Assembly (NCBI GenBank): GCA_946902875.1
Contig: OX336355.1
Coordinates: 14,913,347-14,977,346, forward strand
Direction: 5' to 3'
DNA length: 64,000 nt
Source: Nematopogon swammerdamellus
Taxonomy: Eukaryota > Arthropoda > Insecta > Lepidoptera > Adelidae
Below are positions 18,701 to 30,700 of the stretch, piece by piece (the first letter of the stretch is position 1; each line of letters opens with the position of its first letter). Made by a program: the position numbers and the translations under genes. The notes beneath the pieces were generated by a model that made no database searches, was not told the origin of the DNA, and was given only the letters and a program-made list of their open reading frames with translations.

Positions 18701-21700
18701 CTCCTGACTCCATCATCAGACCCTCGTCACCAAGTGTATTGGTAGTAGTATGGGACACTCGTCCAAACCAACCATATGAGCCCAAACTCGAGGGGATTAC
18801 TAGTAACGGTTGAAGAGTTCCACTGTACACCTCCTGACTCCATCATCAGACCCTCGTCACCAAGTGTATTGGTAAAAGTATGGGACACTCGTCCAAACCA
18901 ACCATATGAGCCAAACTCGAGGGGGTTACTAGTAACGGTTGAAGAGTTCCACTGTACACCTCCTGACTCCATAATCAGACCCTCATCACCAAGTGTATTG
19001 GTAGAAGTAAGGGACACTCGTCCAAACCAACCATATGAGCCCAAACTCGAGGGGGTTACTAGTAACGGTTGAAGAGTTCCACTGTACACCTCCTGACTCC
19101 ATCATCAGACCCTCGTCACCAAGTGTATTGGTAGAAGTAAGGGACACTCGTCCAAACCAACCATATGAGCCCAAACTCGAGGGGGTTACTAGTAACCGTT
19201 GAAGAGTTCAACTGTACACCTCCTGACTCCATCATCAGACCCTCGTCACCAAGTGTATTGGTAGAAGTATGGGACACTCGTCCAAACCAACCAAATGAGC
19301 CCAAACATGAGGGGGTTACTAGTAACGGTTGAAGAGTTCCACTGTACACCTCCTGACTCCATCATCAGACCCTCGTCATCAAGTGTATTGGTAGAAGTAT
19401 GGTACACTCGTCCAAACCAACCAAATGAGCCCAAAGTCGAGGGGGTTACTAGTAACGGTTGAAGAGATCCACTGTACACCTCCTGACTCCATCATCAGAC
19501 CCTCGTCACCAAGTATATTGGTAGAACTATGGGACACTCGTCCAAACCAATCAAATGAGCCCAAACTCGAGGGGATTACTAGTAACGGTTGAAGAGTTCC
19601 ACTGTACACCTCCTGACTCCATCATCAGACCCTCGTCACCAAGTGTATTGGTAGTAGTATGGGACACTCGTCCAAACCAACCATATGAGCCCAAACTTGA
19701 GGGGGTTACTAGTAACGGTTGAAGAGTTCCCCGTCCACCTCCTGACTCCATCATCAGACTCTCGTCACCAAGTGCATTGGTAGAAGTATGGGACACTCGT
19801 CCAAACCAACCAAATGAGCCCAAACTCGAGGGGCTTATTAGTAACGGTTGAAGAGTTCCACTGTACACCTCCTGACTCCATCATCAGACCCTCGTCACCA
19901 AGTGTATTGGTAGAAGTATGGGACACTCGTCCAAACCAACCATATGAGCCCAAACTCGAGGGAGTTACTAGTAACGGTTGAAGAGTTCCACTGTCCACCT
20001 GCTGACTCCATCATCAGACCCTCGTCACCAAGTGTATTGGTAGAAGTATGGAACACTCGTCCAAACTAACCAAATGAGCCCAAACTCGAGGGGGTTACTA
20101 GTAACGGTTGAAGAGTTCCACTGTTCACCTCCTGACTCCAACATCAGACCCTCGTCACCAAGTGTATTGGTGGAAGTATAGGACACTCGTTCAAACAAAC
20201 CAAATGAGCTTATACTCGAGGGGGTTACTAGTAACGGTTGAAGAGTTCCACTGTACACCTCCTGATTTCATCATCAGACCCTCGTCACCAAGTGTATTGG
20301 TAGAAGTATGGGACACTCGTCCAAACCAACCAAATGAGCCCAAACTCGAGGGGGTTACTAGTAACGGTTGAAGAGTTCCACTGTACACCTCCTGACTCCA
20401 TCATCAGACTCTCGTCACCAAGTGTATTGGTAGAAGTATGGGACACTCGTCCAAACCAACCAAATGAGCCCAAACTCGAGGGGGTTACTAGTAACGGTTG
20501 AAGAGTTCCACTGTACACCTCCTGACTCCATCATCAGACCCTCGTCACCAAGTGTATTGGTAGAAGTATGGGACACTCTTCCAAACCAACCATATGAGCC
20601 CAAACTCGAGGGGGTTACTAGTAACGGTTGAAGAGTTCCACTGTCCACCTCCTGACTCCATCATCAGACCCTCGTCACCAAGTGTATTGGTAGAAGTATG
20701 GAACACTCGTCATAACTAACCAAATGAGCCCAAACTCGAGGGGGTTACTAGTAACGGTTGAAGAGTTCCACTGTTCACCTCCTGACTCCAACATCAGACC
20801 CTCGTCACCAAGTGTATTTGTGGAAGTATAGGACACTCGTTCAAACAAACCAAATGAGCTTATACTCGAGGGGGTTACTAGTAACGGTTGAAGAGTTCCA
20901 CTGTACACCTCCTGATTCCATCATCAGACCCTCGTCACCAAGTGTATTGGTAGAAGTATGGGACACTCGTCCAAACCAACCAAATGAGCCCAAACTCGAG
21001 GGGGTTACTAGTAACGGTTGAAGAGTTCCACTGTACACCTCCTGACTCCATCATCAGACTCTCATCACCAAGTGTATTGGTAGAAGTATGGGACACTCGT
21101 CCAAACCAACCAAATGAGCCCAAACTCGAGGGGGTTACTAGTAACGGTTGAAGAGTTCCACTGTACACCTCCTGACTCCATCATCAGACCCTCGTCACCA
21201 AGTGTATTGGTAGAAGTATGGGACACTCTTCCAAACCAACCATATGAGCCCAAACTCGAGGGGGTTACTAGTAACGGTTGAAGAGTTCCACTGTCCACCT
21301 CCTGACTCCATCATCAGACCCTCGTCACCAAGTGTATTGGTAGAAGTATGGAACACTCGTCCAAACCAACCATATGAGCCCAAACTCGAGGGGGTTACTA
21401 GTAACGGTTGAAGAGTTCCACTGTCCTCCTCCTGACTCCATCATCAGAACCTCGTTACCAAGTTGAAATTATATCTATATTATCATAATATTGTATTGTC
21501 ACGAGAACTCAATGTGTGTGCAAAGTTTCATAAAAATCGGTTCAGTAGAAGTAGTTGAAAAAGTTGTCGCAAGATTTGAAACAAAGATAGTAACAAACAA
21601 ACAAACAAATATACGGAGTCAAGCTAAATATAAAATAAAAAAAAAAAAAAAAAACCGTTTAATAAAAATAATAAAAAAAATTCGAAAAATTACGTGATTT

Positions 21701-24700
21701 TTTGGTGTCTTCTCTCGTTTAATTGGCGATTTCTCGAAAACGAAAAACGATATCGAAAAAATGAAAAAAGTCCTCGGGGTATTGAGTTGGGACACAATTT
21801 GCAAAAAAACGGAACCTCGCTATCTCTCACGGTCTAGGCTGTAGCTTATCCTTTATGCGGCGGAATTTTGAATACATAGAATATCTATACATATAATAAA
21901 ATCGTAGAGGTAAGAAAGTCTGTACATTGAATGTATTCGGAAAAAAACTAACCAGGGTGGCTTAAAATGAGATACTGAACATGTTAGAACAGTTTTTAAA
22001 ATTTTTGTTTGTTTGTTTGTTTGTTTGTTTGTCTGTACGCGCATCACGCAAAAACCACTGAACGGAATTAGACGAAACTTTGTATAGTGGCAGTTTATAT
22101 GCCGGGTTAACATAATACGTAAAAAAAAATAACAAAAATAAAAAAAAATTAACAATTATAAACATTATTGCGCGTTTAAAATCACGTAGTCCAAAGTACA
22201 TAATTATATCTTGAGAACTGGCAGCAAATACAATTTGAATAAAATATCCATTCGAAATTTAAAAATAAGTAGATACAACGAAAATGACAGTTCTTCTTTT
22301 TTATAACTTGAACACAATAGTCTATACATATCTATTCTTTCTATATATAACATAAAATCGTAAATGCAAAAATGTCTATTTGTACGCGCATCTCGCAAAA
22401 ACCACTGAACGGAATTTGACGAAACTTTTTATAGTGACAGTGTATATCCCGGATGAACATAATAATTAAAAAATATAATAAAAATCACGTAATCCAAAGT
22501 AAAGGTAAAAAACAACTTTAAATGTCATGTTGACAACGGAGAACTGTCATCTCGACGTGAGCTGGCCGGTGACAAATGTTTGATAAATAAAAATAATAAT
22601 TGAAAGTTGAAGTTATGTCGCTGTCATTGGTGCAATAAAATTTAAATATCTGTTGCCCGCGGCTTCGCTCGCGTGAAATTCGTATGAAAAAAAAACTAAG
22701 TAACTAAAGGCGGGCCCGAAGGCGGATCTGCGCTCACGTAAACGATATTCTTTCTCGATTAAAGTAACTAAGGGCGAGGCGGAAGGCGGAGCTGAGTTCA
22801 GGAAGAAGAAAAACATTCTTGAAGAAAGTAAGTAACTAAGGGCGAGGCCGAAGGCCGAGCTCTATTCTGGAAGACCATAAACCTTCTCGGAGAAAGTAAG
22901 TAACTATGGGCGAGGCCGCAGGCCGAGCTGCGTTCAGGAAGAAGCTAAACCATCTGGAAGAAAGTAAGTAACTAAGGCGAGGCCGAAGGCCGAGCTACGT
23001 TCGGATAATTGAAAAACCATCTCGAAGAAAGCAAGTAACTAAGGGCGAGGCCGAAGGCCGAGCTGCGTTCAGGAAGAAGCTAAACCATCTTGAAGAAAGT
23101 AAGCAACTAAGGCGAGGCCGAAAGCCGAGCTACGTTCTGACAAATGATAAACCATCTCGAAGAAAGCAAGTAACTAAGGGCGAGGCCGAAGGCCGAGCTG
23201 CGTTCAGGAAGAAGCTAAACCTTCTCGAATAAAGTTAATTAATATTAAGATTGAGTTAATTTAATTTAAATTATATTATAAAGTCCACGCTTCTAACGGC
23301 ATATATACCGTGCATCCTAGAACCTCGCGGTTATTCCCGGCTGGATGGCAAGAGGCCCGATGCTATCACCTTTGTGCCATGGACTAAGGGTAGTTCTTTC
23401 ATGTGGGACGCCACTTTTGTTCTCACATTGGCTCCAAGTCACGTTAGGACATCTTCAAGAGCGGCTGGCGCGGCCGAGGCTGGGGCGGAGAGCCTCAAAC
23501 GCAGCAAATACAGAAATATAATTCAAGATTTCGAATTTGTTGCGTTGGCGGTTGAAACCCTCGGTCCGTGGAGCAGTGAAGCCAAAAGAGGCTTGAGCTG
23601 GTTGACGCAACTGGTGTCCCGCCATCAAGGGCTTATGTACTTCATTCAAAGGGTAAGCCTTGCCATCCAGCGGGGTAATGCCGCAAGTGCTCTAAGAACA
23701 TTTGAAAATGCCCGTTTTGATAGTTATTTTAATGTTTGTTAGGTAGGTTTAATTCTTTAGTTATTAATATTACTTTTTTATTTTTATGAAATAAATAGAT
23801 TGAGTAAACGATATTATATTCTATCGAAGAAAGGAAGTCTTTAAGGGCGAGGCCCGAAGGTGGAAGAGGGTATTTGGTTTACCTGAACGCAGCTCGGCCT
23901 TCGGCCTCGCACTTAGTTCCTTCCTTTCTTCCAGAAGGTTTATCGTCTTCCTGAACGCAGCTCGGCCTTCGGCCTCGCCCTTACTTACTTCCTTTATTTG
24001 AGAAAGGTTTATCGTTTACCTGAAAGCAGCTCGGCCTTCGGCCTCGCCCTTAGTTAGTTACTTTCTTTAAGAAGGTTTATCGATTACCTGAACGCAGCTC
24101 GGCCTTCGGCCTCGCCTTTAGTTACTTACATTCTTCTTTGGAATACGAATTTCACGCGAGCGGAGCCGCGGGCTCAGCTAGTAATAGAATATATAGAATA
24201 TAAAAAATGAGACAATATGTTGAAACTAATAGACATAGTGTTCAGCACATTGACAATAACGTAAACTTTCAAGTGAATGAAACAGTTAATAGTTATGTGA
24301 ATCGTGCGGATCGGAGGCAAGCTTCTCGGATACCTACGTTCGTTGCGCAAGAATCGCTTGAAGATTTTCAAAAAATATATGGATAATAATTTTTATTCCA
24401 GTACGCTAAATTCATATTGTCATGTGTGTGATAGAATATGGTGGAATAATAAGTTGCGCTGTGTAAAGGAAGATACGCCGGCGTGGAGTCATTTGCTGAA
24501 TATCGGATATGATCCGACTATAAGTGGATTCAAGGTTTGCGGCACGTGTATGAATGATCTGAGACAGAAACATACACCGCTTTTATCTACTGTGAATGGA
24601 TTCGTCTACCCGGAAGAGGCAAATCTACCTGCACTATGCCCCATAAGCGAGCGATTAATATCACCTCGTTTGCCGTTTATGGCGATTAGACATGTGAGAT

Positions 24701-27700
24701 TTTTCGAGGTCGAGGGATCGAAGAAATTGTATGAGCAAGTTATTAATGTATGGAGCCGGAAGGAAGCCATAGGAACTCCTAAACTACACATGATAAATCC
24801 ACCCTGTTTGGGCTCGTTGGATTTGTCTTCGCAAGTACTCTAGTCATATATGATTTCCAGGGTCCTGATGATAGAGCCGGAAGGAAGCCATAGGAATATA
24901 CATAGGTTAGGTTGTATAATATTTTTATATTTCATATTTATTAATTTGTTACTTTAGTTAGACATAATGTCCAGCTTTTTCTCTCTTTTTCTGTGTTTTT
25001 GAAAAATAATAAAAAATATATAAATGTAATACTTTTTTTTTTATTTTGTTCAGTTCATTTTCAATGTACCTCGAAGGTCGTGTAATGCACGAGATCTGTG
25101 AATTTTTTTATGAAACCCGATATGGTTACTTGGTACAGCCCTGATGTCGGCTACACTGAACTGGACAGAAAACACGGACTATTTTCCATATCCGCCGACC
25201 TTTATTCATTCAGTGCGATATAGTACAAATTCGAACGGGTTTTATCCTTTTCCGGATTGCCGATCGACCGAATACAATACTGGCTCTATTATTTGAAGTT
25301 GTGTTTTGTGCAAAAACTCGCAGTCTGATTTTGAAAAACACAATATCTGAATAAAAAAATTAATAAAGCAATAGTGAATTACCGTTAAGTTCTGAGATCC
25401 GGGTTTTATCGGCATTGGTGGGGATGGCTCTAGCGTTGTCCACACGGACAGCGACATGCTGCACCATCTCCTGCACGAACAGACCCTCGGTCGACGAGAT
25501 CCCGGACAGGTCAGCTTCCGGGCCGAAGATGGAACTCACGCCGAACTGGGGGCAGAAACCAAAATTTGAGGTTGCTACTTGCAGCTTTGACTCAATACTG
25601 GTATCTAATAATTAAGTGGACGTTGGAGGTTTGTTCTCTACAATCATCCTATATGGAAGAGTGGAAGTAATTTGGAAGGTGGCTGGATCGTTGCCAAGTC
25701 CAAAAGGCACAATGTTAGCACCCTGTAGTATGTGCAGTATTTTCTACTATTTAGTAAATTAGTTGAGTTGAGTTAGTTTGTTGTAACAACTTGTAACCAA
25801 CGCTGCGGTTTTAGATAACAAACTCTTGACTAAGACACCAAAACGAATGATGTCTTTATTTTGAGGTTTAGGTAACCAACCATACTTGAAAGCGATTAAA
25901 TAGCAATGAATCAAATCACAGTATTTTGATTTATTGCATACCATTAAAACGTATGACACAATAGTTGAGTTTATGCCACGAAACTTAGTGCTTGCTTACC
26001 TTGGCAAGAGCTGCGACAGGTTTGGTAGTGGTCTCGACGTAGAAGCTCGGCACGGATACAGTGACCGTCCGACTTTGAAGATTGGGCAGCATTGTGGACA
26101 GTGGAGTGGAGGGTAGATCTGCCACCAGCCTGGCCAGGCCGTCTCGTGTGCGTGGCACCACCAGCACTAGGGAGTACCGACCGCCCTGATCATCAACACC
26201 ACACACTCTATGTCAATAGTTTTATTTTGTATGTTAATACCGGTCCGGCGCGACGCCGCCGCTGAAACGGAGGGCAATACACGGCGAAGCATCGACAAGA
26301 CTCAACGACGAACAGCTCAGCCGTTTTGAGTCTCGGCGGCTCAGCGGTGGCATCACGCCGCAACGAGCACGCAACCGTATCGTCGACATCAGACCTTAGT
26401 ACTAAAGTTAGATGGATGCAAAGCGGAAAATAAAATAACGCCCAAACCAGGATTCGAACCTGAACCTCTGGGATGAGTCGCCAAGCCGTTTCCAATTTCG
26501 CCACCGGGTCGATAACGTATTCTCTCTAAAAGCCAAACAGTTGCATCTTCTATAGTGTGACGCAAGCTCCTGCGTTCTCGCAACTTGCACGATTCCATAT
26601 TGAATTTTTTTTAATCAGAGAATTTGATGCTGGAACAGAACATCATAATAATGTTTTGTTGTCATCAGCAATCTCACTTCCGTCTTCTTCAATGTATATG
26701 AATAAGAATTGAAGAAAATATGCTTGAAAACATTCTGTTCAGAAAACAGTTTTGTGATATTGTGATGATATATCAAAGCATCCTATCTCGTTACATGAAC
26801 AAATTAGGAAAAGTATTTACATCATAAGGCAGCTCAATGGCGACACTGTCCAGACCAGGCAGTGGTCCCGTCCTGAATCTTCCCCTGGTTGTCATCATGG
26901 GCACTTGTTTCTTTTGATAGGGGGATGTGTAGAAAGTTCCAAGCCCCTCAGTGGTAAAAGGCCTTCTCCAAGCGCCGCGGAAGTACATACCGTTGAACAT
27001 GATCATCAGAGAATTTGATGCTGGAACAGAACATCATAATCACTTATTGTTTGAATATTTGAATTGATATGGTGTAAGTATAGTAATGGCGCGAGAACAT
27101 TAATCCCCGATTCGATGGTATATTATTTTCTTACATAATATATGATATGATAATGACCACCAAAGCCTAGCTGAAAGTTAAATCTTTTCCAGTTGGTGTA
27201 AATGAATTTAGTCATTTAGATTTCAGTAAATACTTCATGCTGATGAGAACGAAAATGTGATGGTCTTTCATGAAGTTTGTAGAATTCCCATCCATGACTG
27301 AATGCACTGGAATGCGACGATGATGAACAGGCTTATTTGCGGAAACTAAGAACCGCAATGGAATTCTGAAGGAGACTTTCAGAAAATCTCTGAGCATGCT
27401 TCGACATACCAAATACTTCTAACATTTTCTCCGCCGTTTGCCATTCACCTAAGTAGAAAAGAAAACAGAGATGGCGTTAAATAAATATTATCATTGACAG
27501 ATAAATTAACGGTTGAACCCGCATAGATTATATTTGCATAACATTCGCGAACCAGTCTCGACAGTCCAGATTAATTGGGACATGACACTCAAACACTATC
27601 GATTGACGTTCTTTCTTAAAAATTCAATTTAAAATACCTGTATTTTATGTGTATCACATGACTAGACTAGCTTCCATAATATAAAATAGCCCTATTGATT

Positions 27701-30700
27701 TCGCAGTGAGACTTTAGCATCGCTGCTATGTTCAATTAGGTAACATTGCGGGATCACAGAAGAGAATACCCTTCCAAACTCAATGTATATTCACCTGAAC
27801 TCGTCTTCTGGCCGACGCTATTGACAGAAATGCTGGAGGAAATATCATTCTTATCGTTCAACAGTTTTAGGCTTCTGCCGTGATTCCTAGCCTCCACTGC
27901 GACCATAGTCTCTTCATCTTCGCTGCTATATTCTGACTTCTTCGGATAAGTCTTCGCCAGCTTAATCTTCTCCTTTATATTCTTAGCATTGTATTCAAAG
28001 TCTGCTGGTGGCGTCTCCACTTTCTCCGGTATGTCTACGACGGCAAAAGAAATCAATTTCTCATTGGTCTCTTTAGGAGGCAATAGATCTACAGTTTCCC
28101 CTTCATTATTATCCGGATCGGGTTGGTAATTAGGCTCAGGTGTAACTTCTACTTTCTCGGTTTCAGACGCTTCTGCCTTGTCATCGTCGTCATCAGTGTT
28201 GGGGTTGTAGGGAACGTATCTTTCGACGGTTCTCACTTCAGTGAGGTAGTGATCCTCTAGAGTTTTCTTATAGATATCGTTGATGGTGTAGTTCTTGTAG
28301 ACGTAGAACCAATTTTTTAACTCGGGCTGGTTGTATTTGTACTCGTTCGTATTTTTCAGTCTCTCCATAATGTAGCGGTAAGTCCTTCTGGTGAGAGCAA
28401 CATCTTTCGGAAGACCCAGGGCTATGGTGAGCTGAGTCTTGGTTTCTCCGCGAGCTCCCTCTGCCAGTATAGCCAGGATTACCGAGTATCCAAGCGGGGA
28501 GAATGCCAGATTCTTGTTGTCGTCTACATATCCCTGGAACAGTGAAAAAGTGGTTAGAAGATATAAAATAAAATAAAACATTTTGTGGCATTCTGTGGAT
28601 GATCGAATTTTAAAAAAGAAATTACATTTTTCTTCAAATATTTCTTTAATATTACTGTACTTATAGGTGACATGTATAAAATGAAACGCCTTTCTTCTGT
28701 TTGTCCATTTCTTCACTTGTAAGCTATCTCTAGCGCGCCTCAACGAACACGAGTCAAGCGATTTGTATGCGGTTTTTAACAATGGCATCCGATATATCTC
28801 GGAAAGATTACGGGCTTCATAACATCACGCCATCCTCATTGAGGGCTGACCAACGAGATCGTGTCCGGATACGAGCATCCCTAATTGTCACGAGGGTTAT
28901 AGGCATTCCTTCCCACTGCGCGAGAAACCGCCGCAACTTTCTCCGCAGCTCTCTATTTCGAAGCATGCGTGTGTACAGTTTTTGCCAAACTTTATTGCCG
29001 CCGCCTGTACTATGGTTATTTCACTCCATAGCTTTTTACATTTAAATCTATGTAATTCCCCCACCCCACCCTCCCATCTGACCTAAAACTCGACTTCTTT
29101 GGCTTTGACTTCGACAATGAAGTATGGGGAAAACTATACTAATAGCTGTACTAACCTGTAAAAAACTGTACTAATAGCTGTAATAACCTGTAAAAAACTG
29201 TACTAATAGCTGCACTAACCTGTAAAAACTGTACTAACCAGTAAAAACTGTACTAACCTGTAAAAAGTGTACTATTAACTCCACTAACCTGTGAAAACTG
29301 TGCTAATAGCTGTACTAACCTATAAAAACTGTACTAACCTGTCAAAAACTGTACTAACCTGGAGTATGGCGGTGGCCAGCTCGTTGGTAGCTTCCCCGAC
29401 GAAGGCGCTGCCCGTGGCCCTAGACTCGCGCAGCCAGCGAGACTGACTCACGCACACCGCCGCAGCGGCCGACAACACTGTTCGCAAAGAAATAGATTAT
29501 GTTATAAATAGTTATAATAGTGCCCCTCTTCTTTTCTACATTCTTAAAATTCTACGACTGTCGTTGAGGTCGTAAGTTGCCGCAAATGAAGGGAAGCACT
29601 GACATGGCACCTAGTTCACCCGGTCTTATGGGCTGACATCACGGATGTTGTATCGCTATGTGACGCTATCTATACTATGGTAATTGTTTTGTAAAACTAC
29701 GTCCAATTAAAAATCCAAAGAATTATAATGAAAATACAGAAAAACATCATATGTTTCAGTCAAAAATGTATGATTAAGTAAATTATATAAAAGTTTATTT
29801 TGAATCGGTCAAGGTGATTCACTTTTTACAGTTAGTAAAAAAATAATAATAAAAGGGTGTCTTCAGGTGTGTCCCTACTTTTATAGGTGACTGTACGCAC
29901 TCATCTGTTAGCTATCCGCTAGATTAACAGTGAGCAGTACTGGCAACACGAAAATTTAAATAGATACCGTAAATTAATTAACCCCTTATTTGAAACCGTT
30001 TTCAGAACTAGGTACTTACCTAAGTTATACTTTTTTTATTATTGAAAGCGCCATATATGGCGCCGAGCCACCCATAAGGTGTCTAACGACGCCCATGGAC
30101 ATTCGGTCATATAAGGGGATTGCGAATGCCATACCGCCCTGACAGGTGCCCATTCATGACCCTCTTGAAGGACCCGAGACTGTACTTGGGTAGAAATACA
30201 TGGGCAGGAGAGCGTTCCAGAGTTTACCGGTTCTGTAGAGGAGAGATCTGCAGAACCGATTGGTATGAATCCTCGGAAAGTGCAGCGTATATGGATGCAA
30301 TCCCTGCCCAGTGCGCGTGGTGTGGAGGTGGAAAGGGGACGGCCGGATCGCGTGAAACAGTTCCTCCGGGTACTCCTCGTGGAATAAGCGATAGAACACA
30401 CGGAGCCAACATCCCTACAATAGTTAACAACACAATAGTTAAGTTTTCCAAATACTGATTTGTTCCAAGGCTAGACTAAATTATTACTTTATCTTTAACT
30501 ATAGGTACAACATCATCATAATGTTACCAAATTTTTGGTACCATTTCTGGTATTCTAAAAAAAATTACGTTCTGGATAATTACGGCTGTCTTTGTTTATT
30601 CGTATAGTTTGGATAAAATTCAATCTACTGTTTGGTCAACACACGTGTGATATTTTGACAAATATTTTAAGGTGAAAGTAAAATACGATCACGCAAGTTT

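Noticed and set aside
17304..21383. Many open frames of about 62-120 codons on both strands
   Set aside because: They are the same 130-bp satellite read in different frames. The period is not a multiple of three, so no continuous protein exists.
24304..24843. Host gene of 179 codons
   Set aside because: Its Cys pairs and ERLISPR..FM..R block belong to Helitron proteins, and an upstream part of the same protein is in another frame.
26186..26210. Earlier acceptor (acatag) for serpin exon 7
   Set aside because: It would bring a stop codon in frame. The acceptor ending at 26186 gives phase 0 and the conserved LPYD-GGRYSLVLVVP join.
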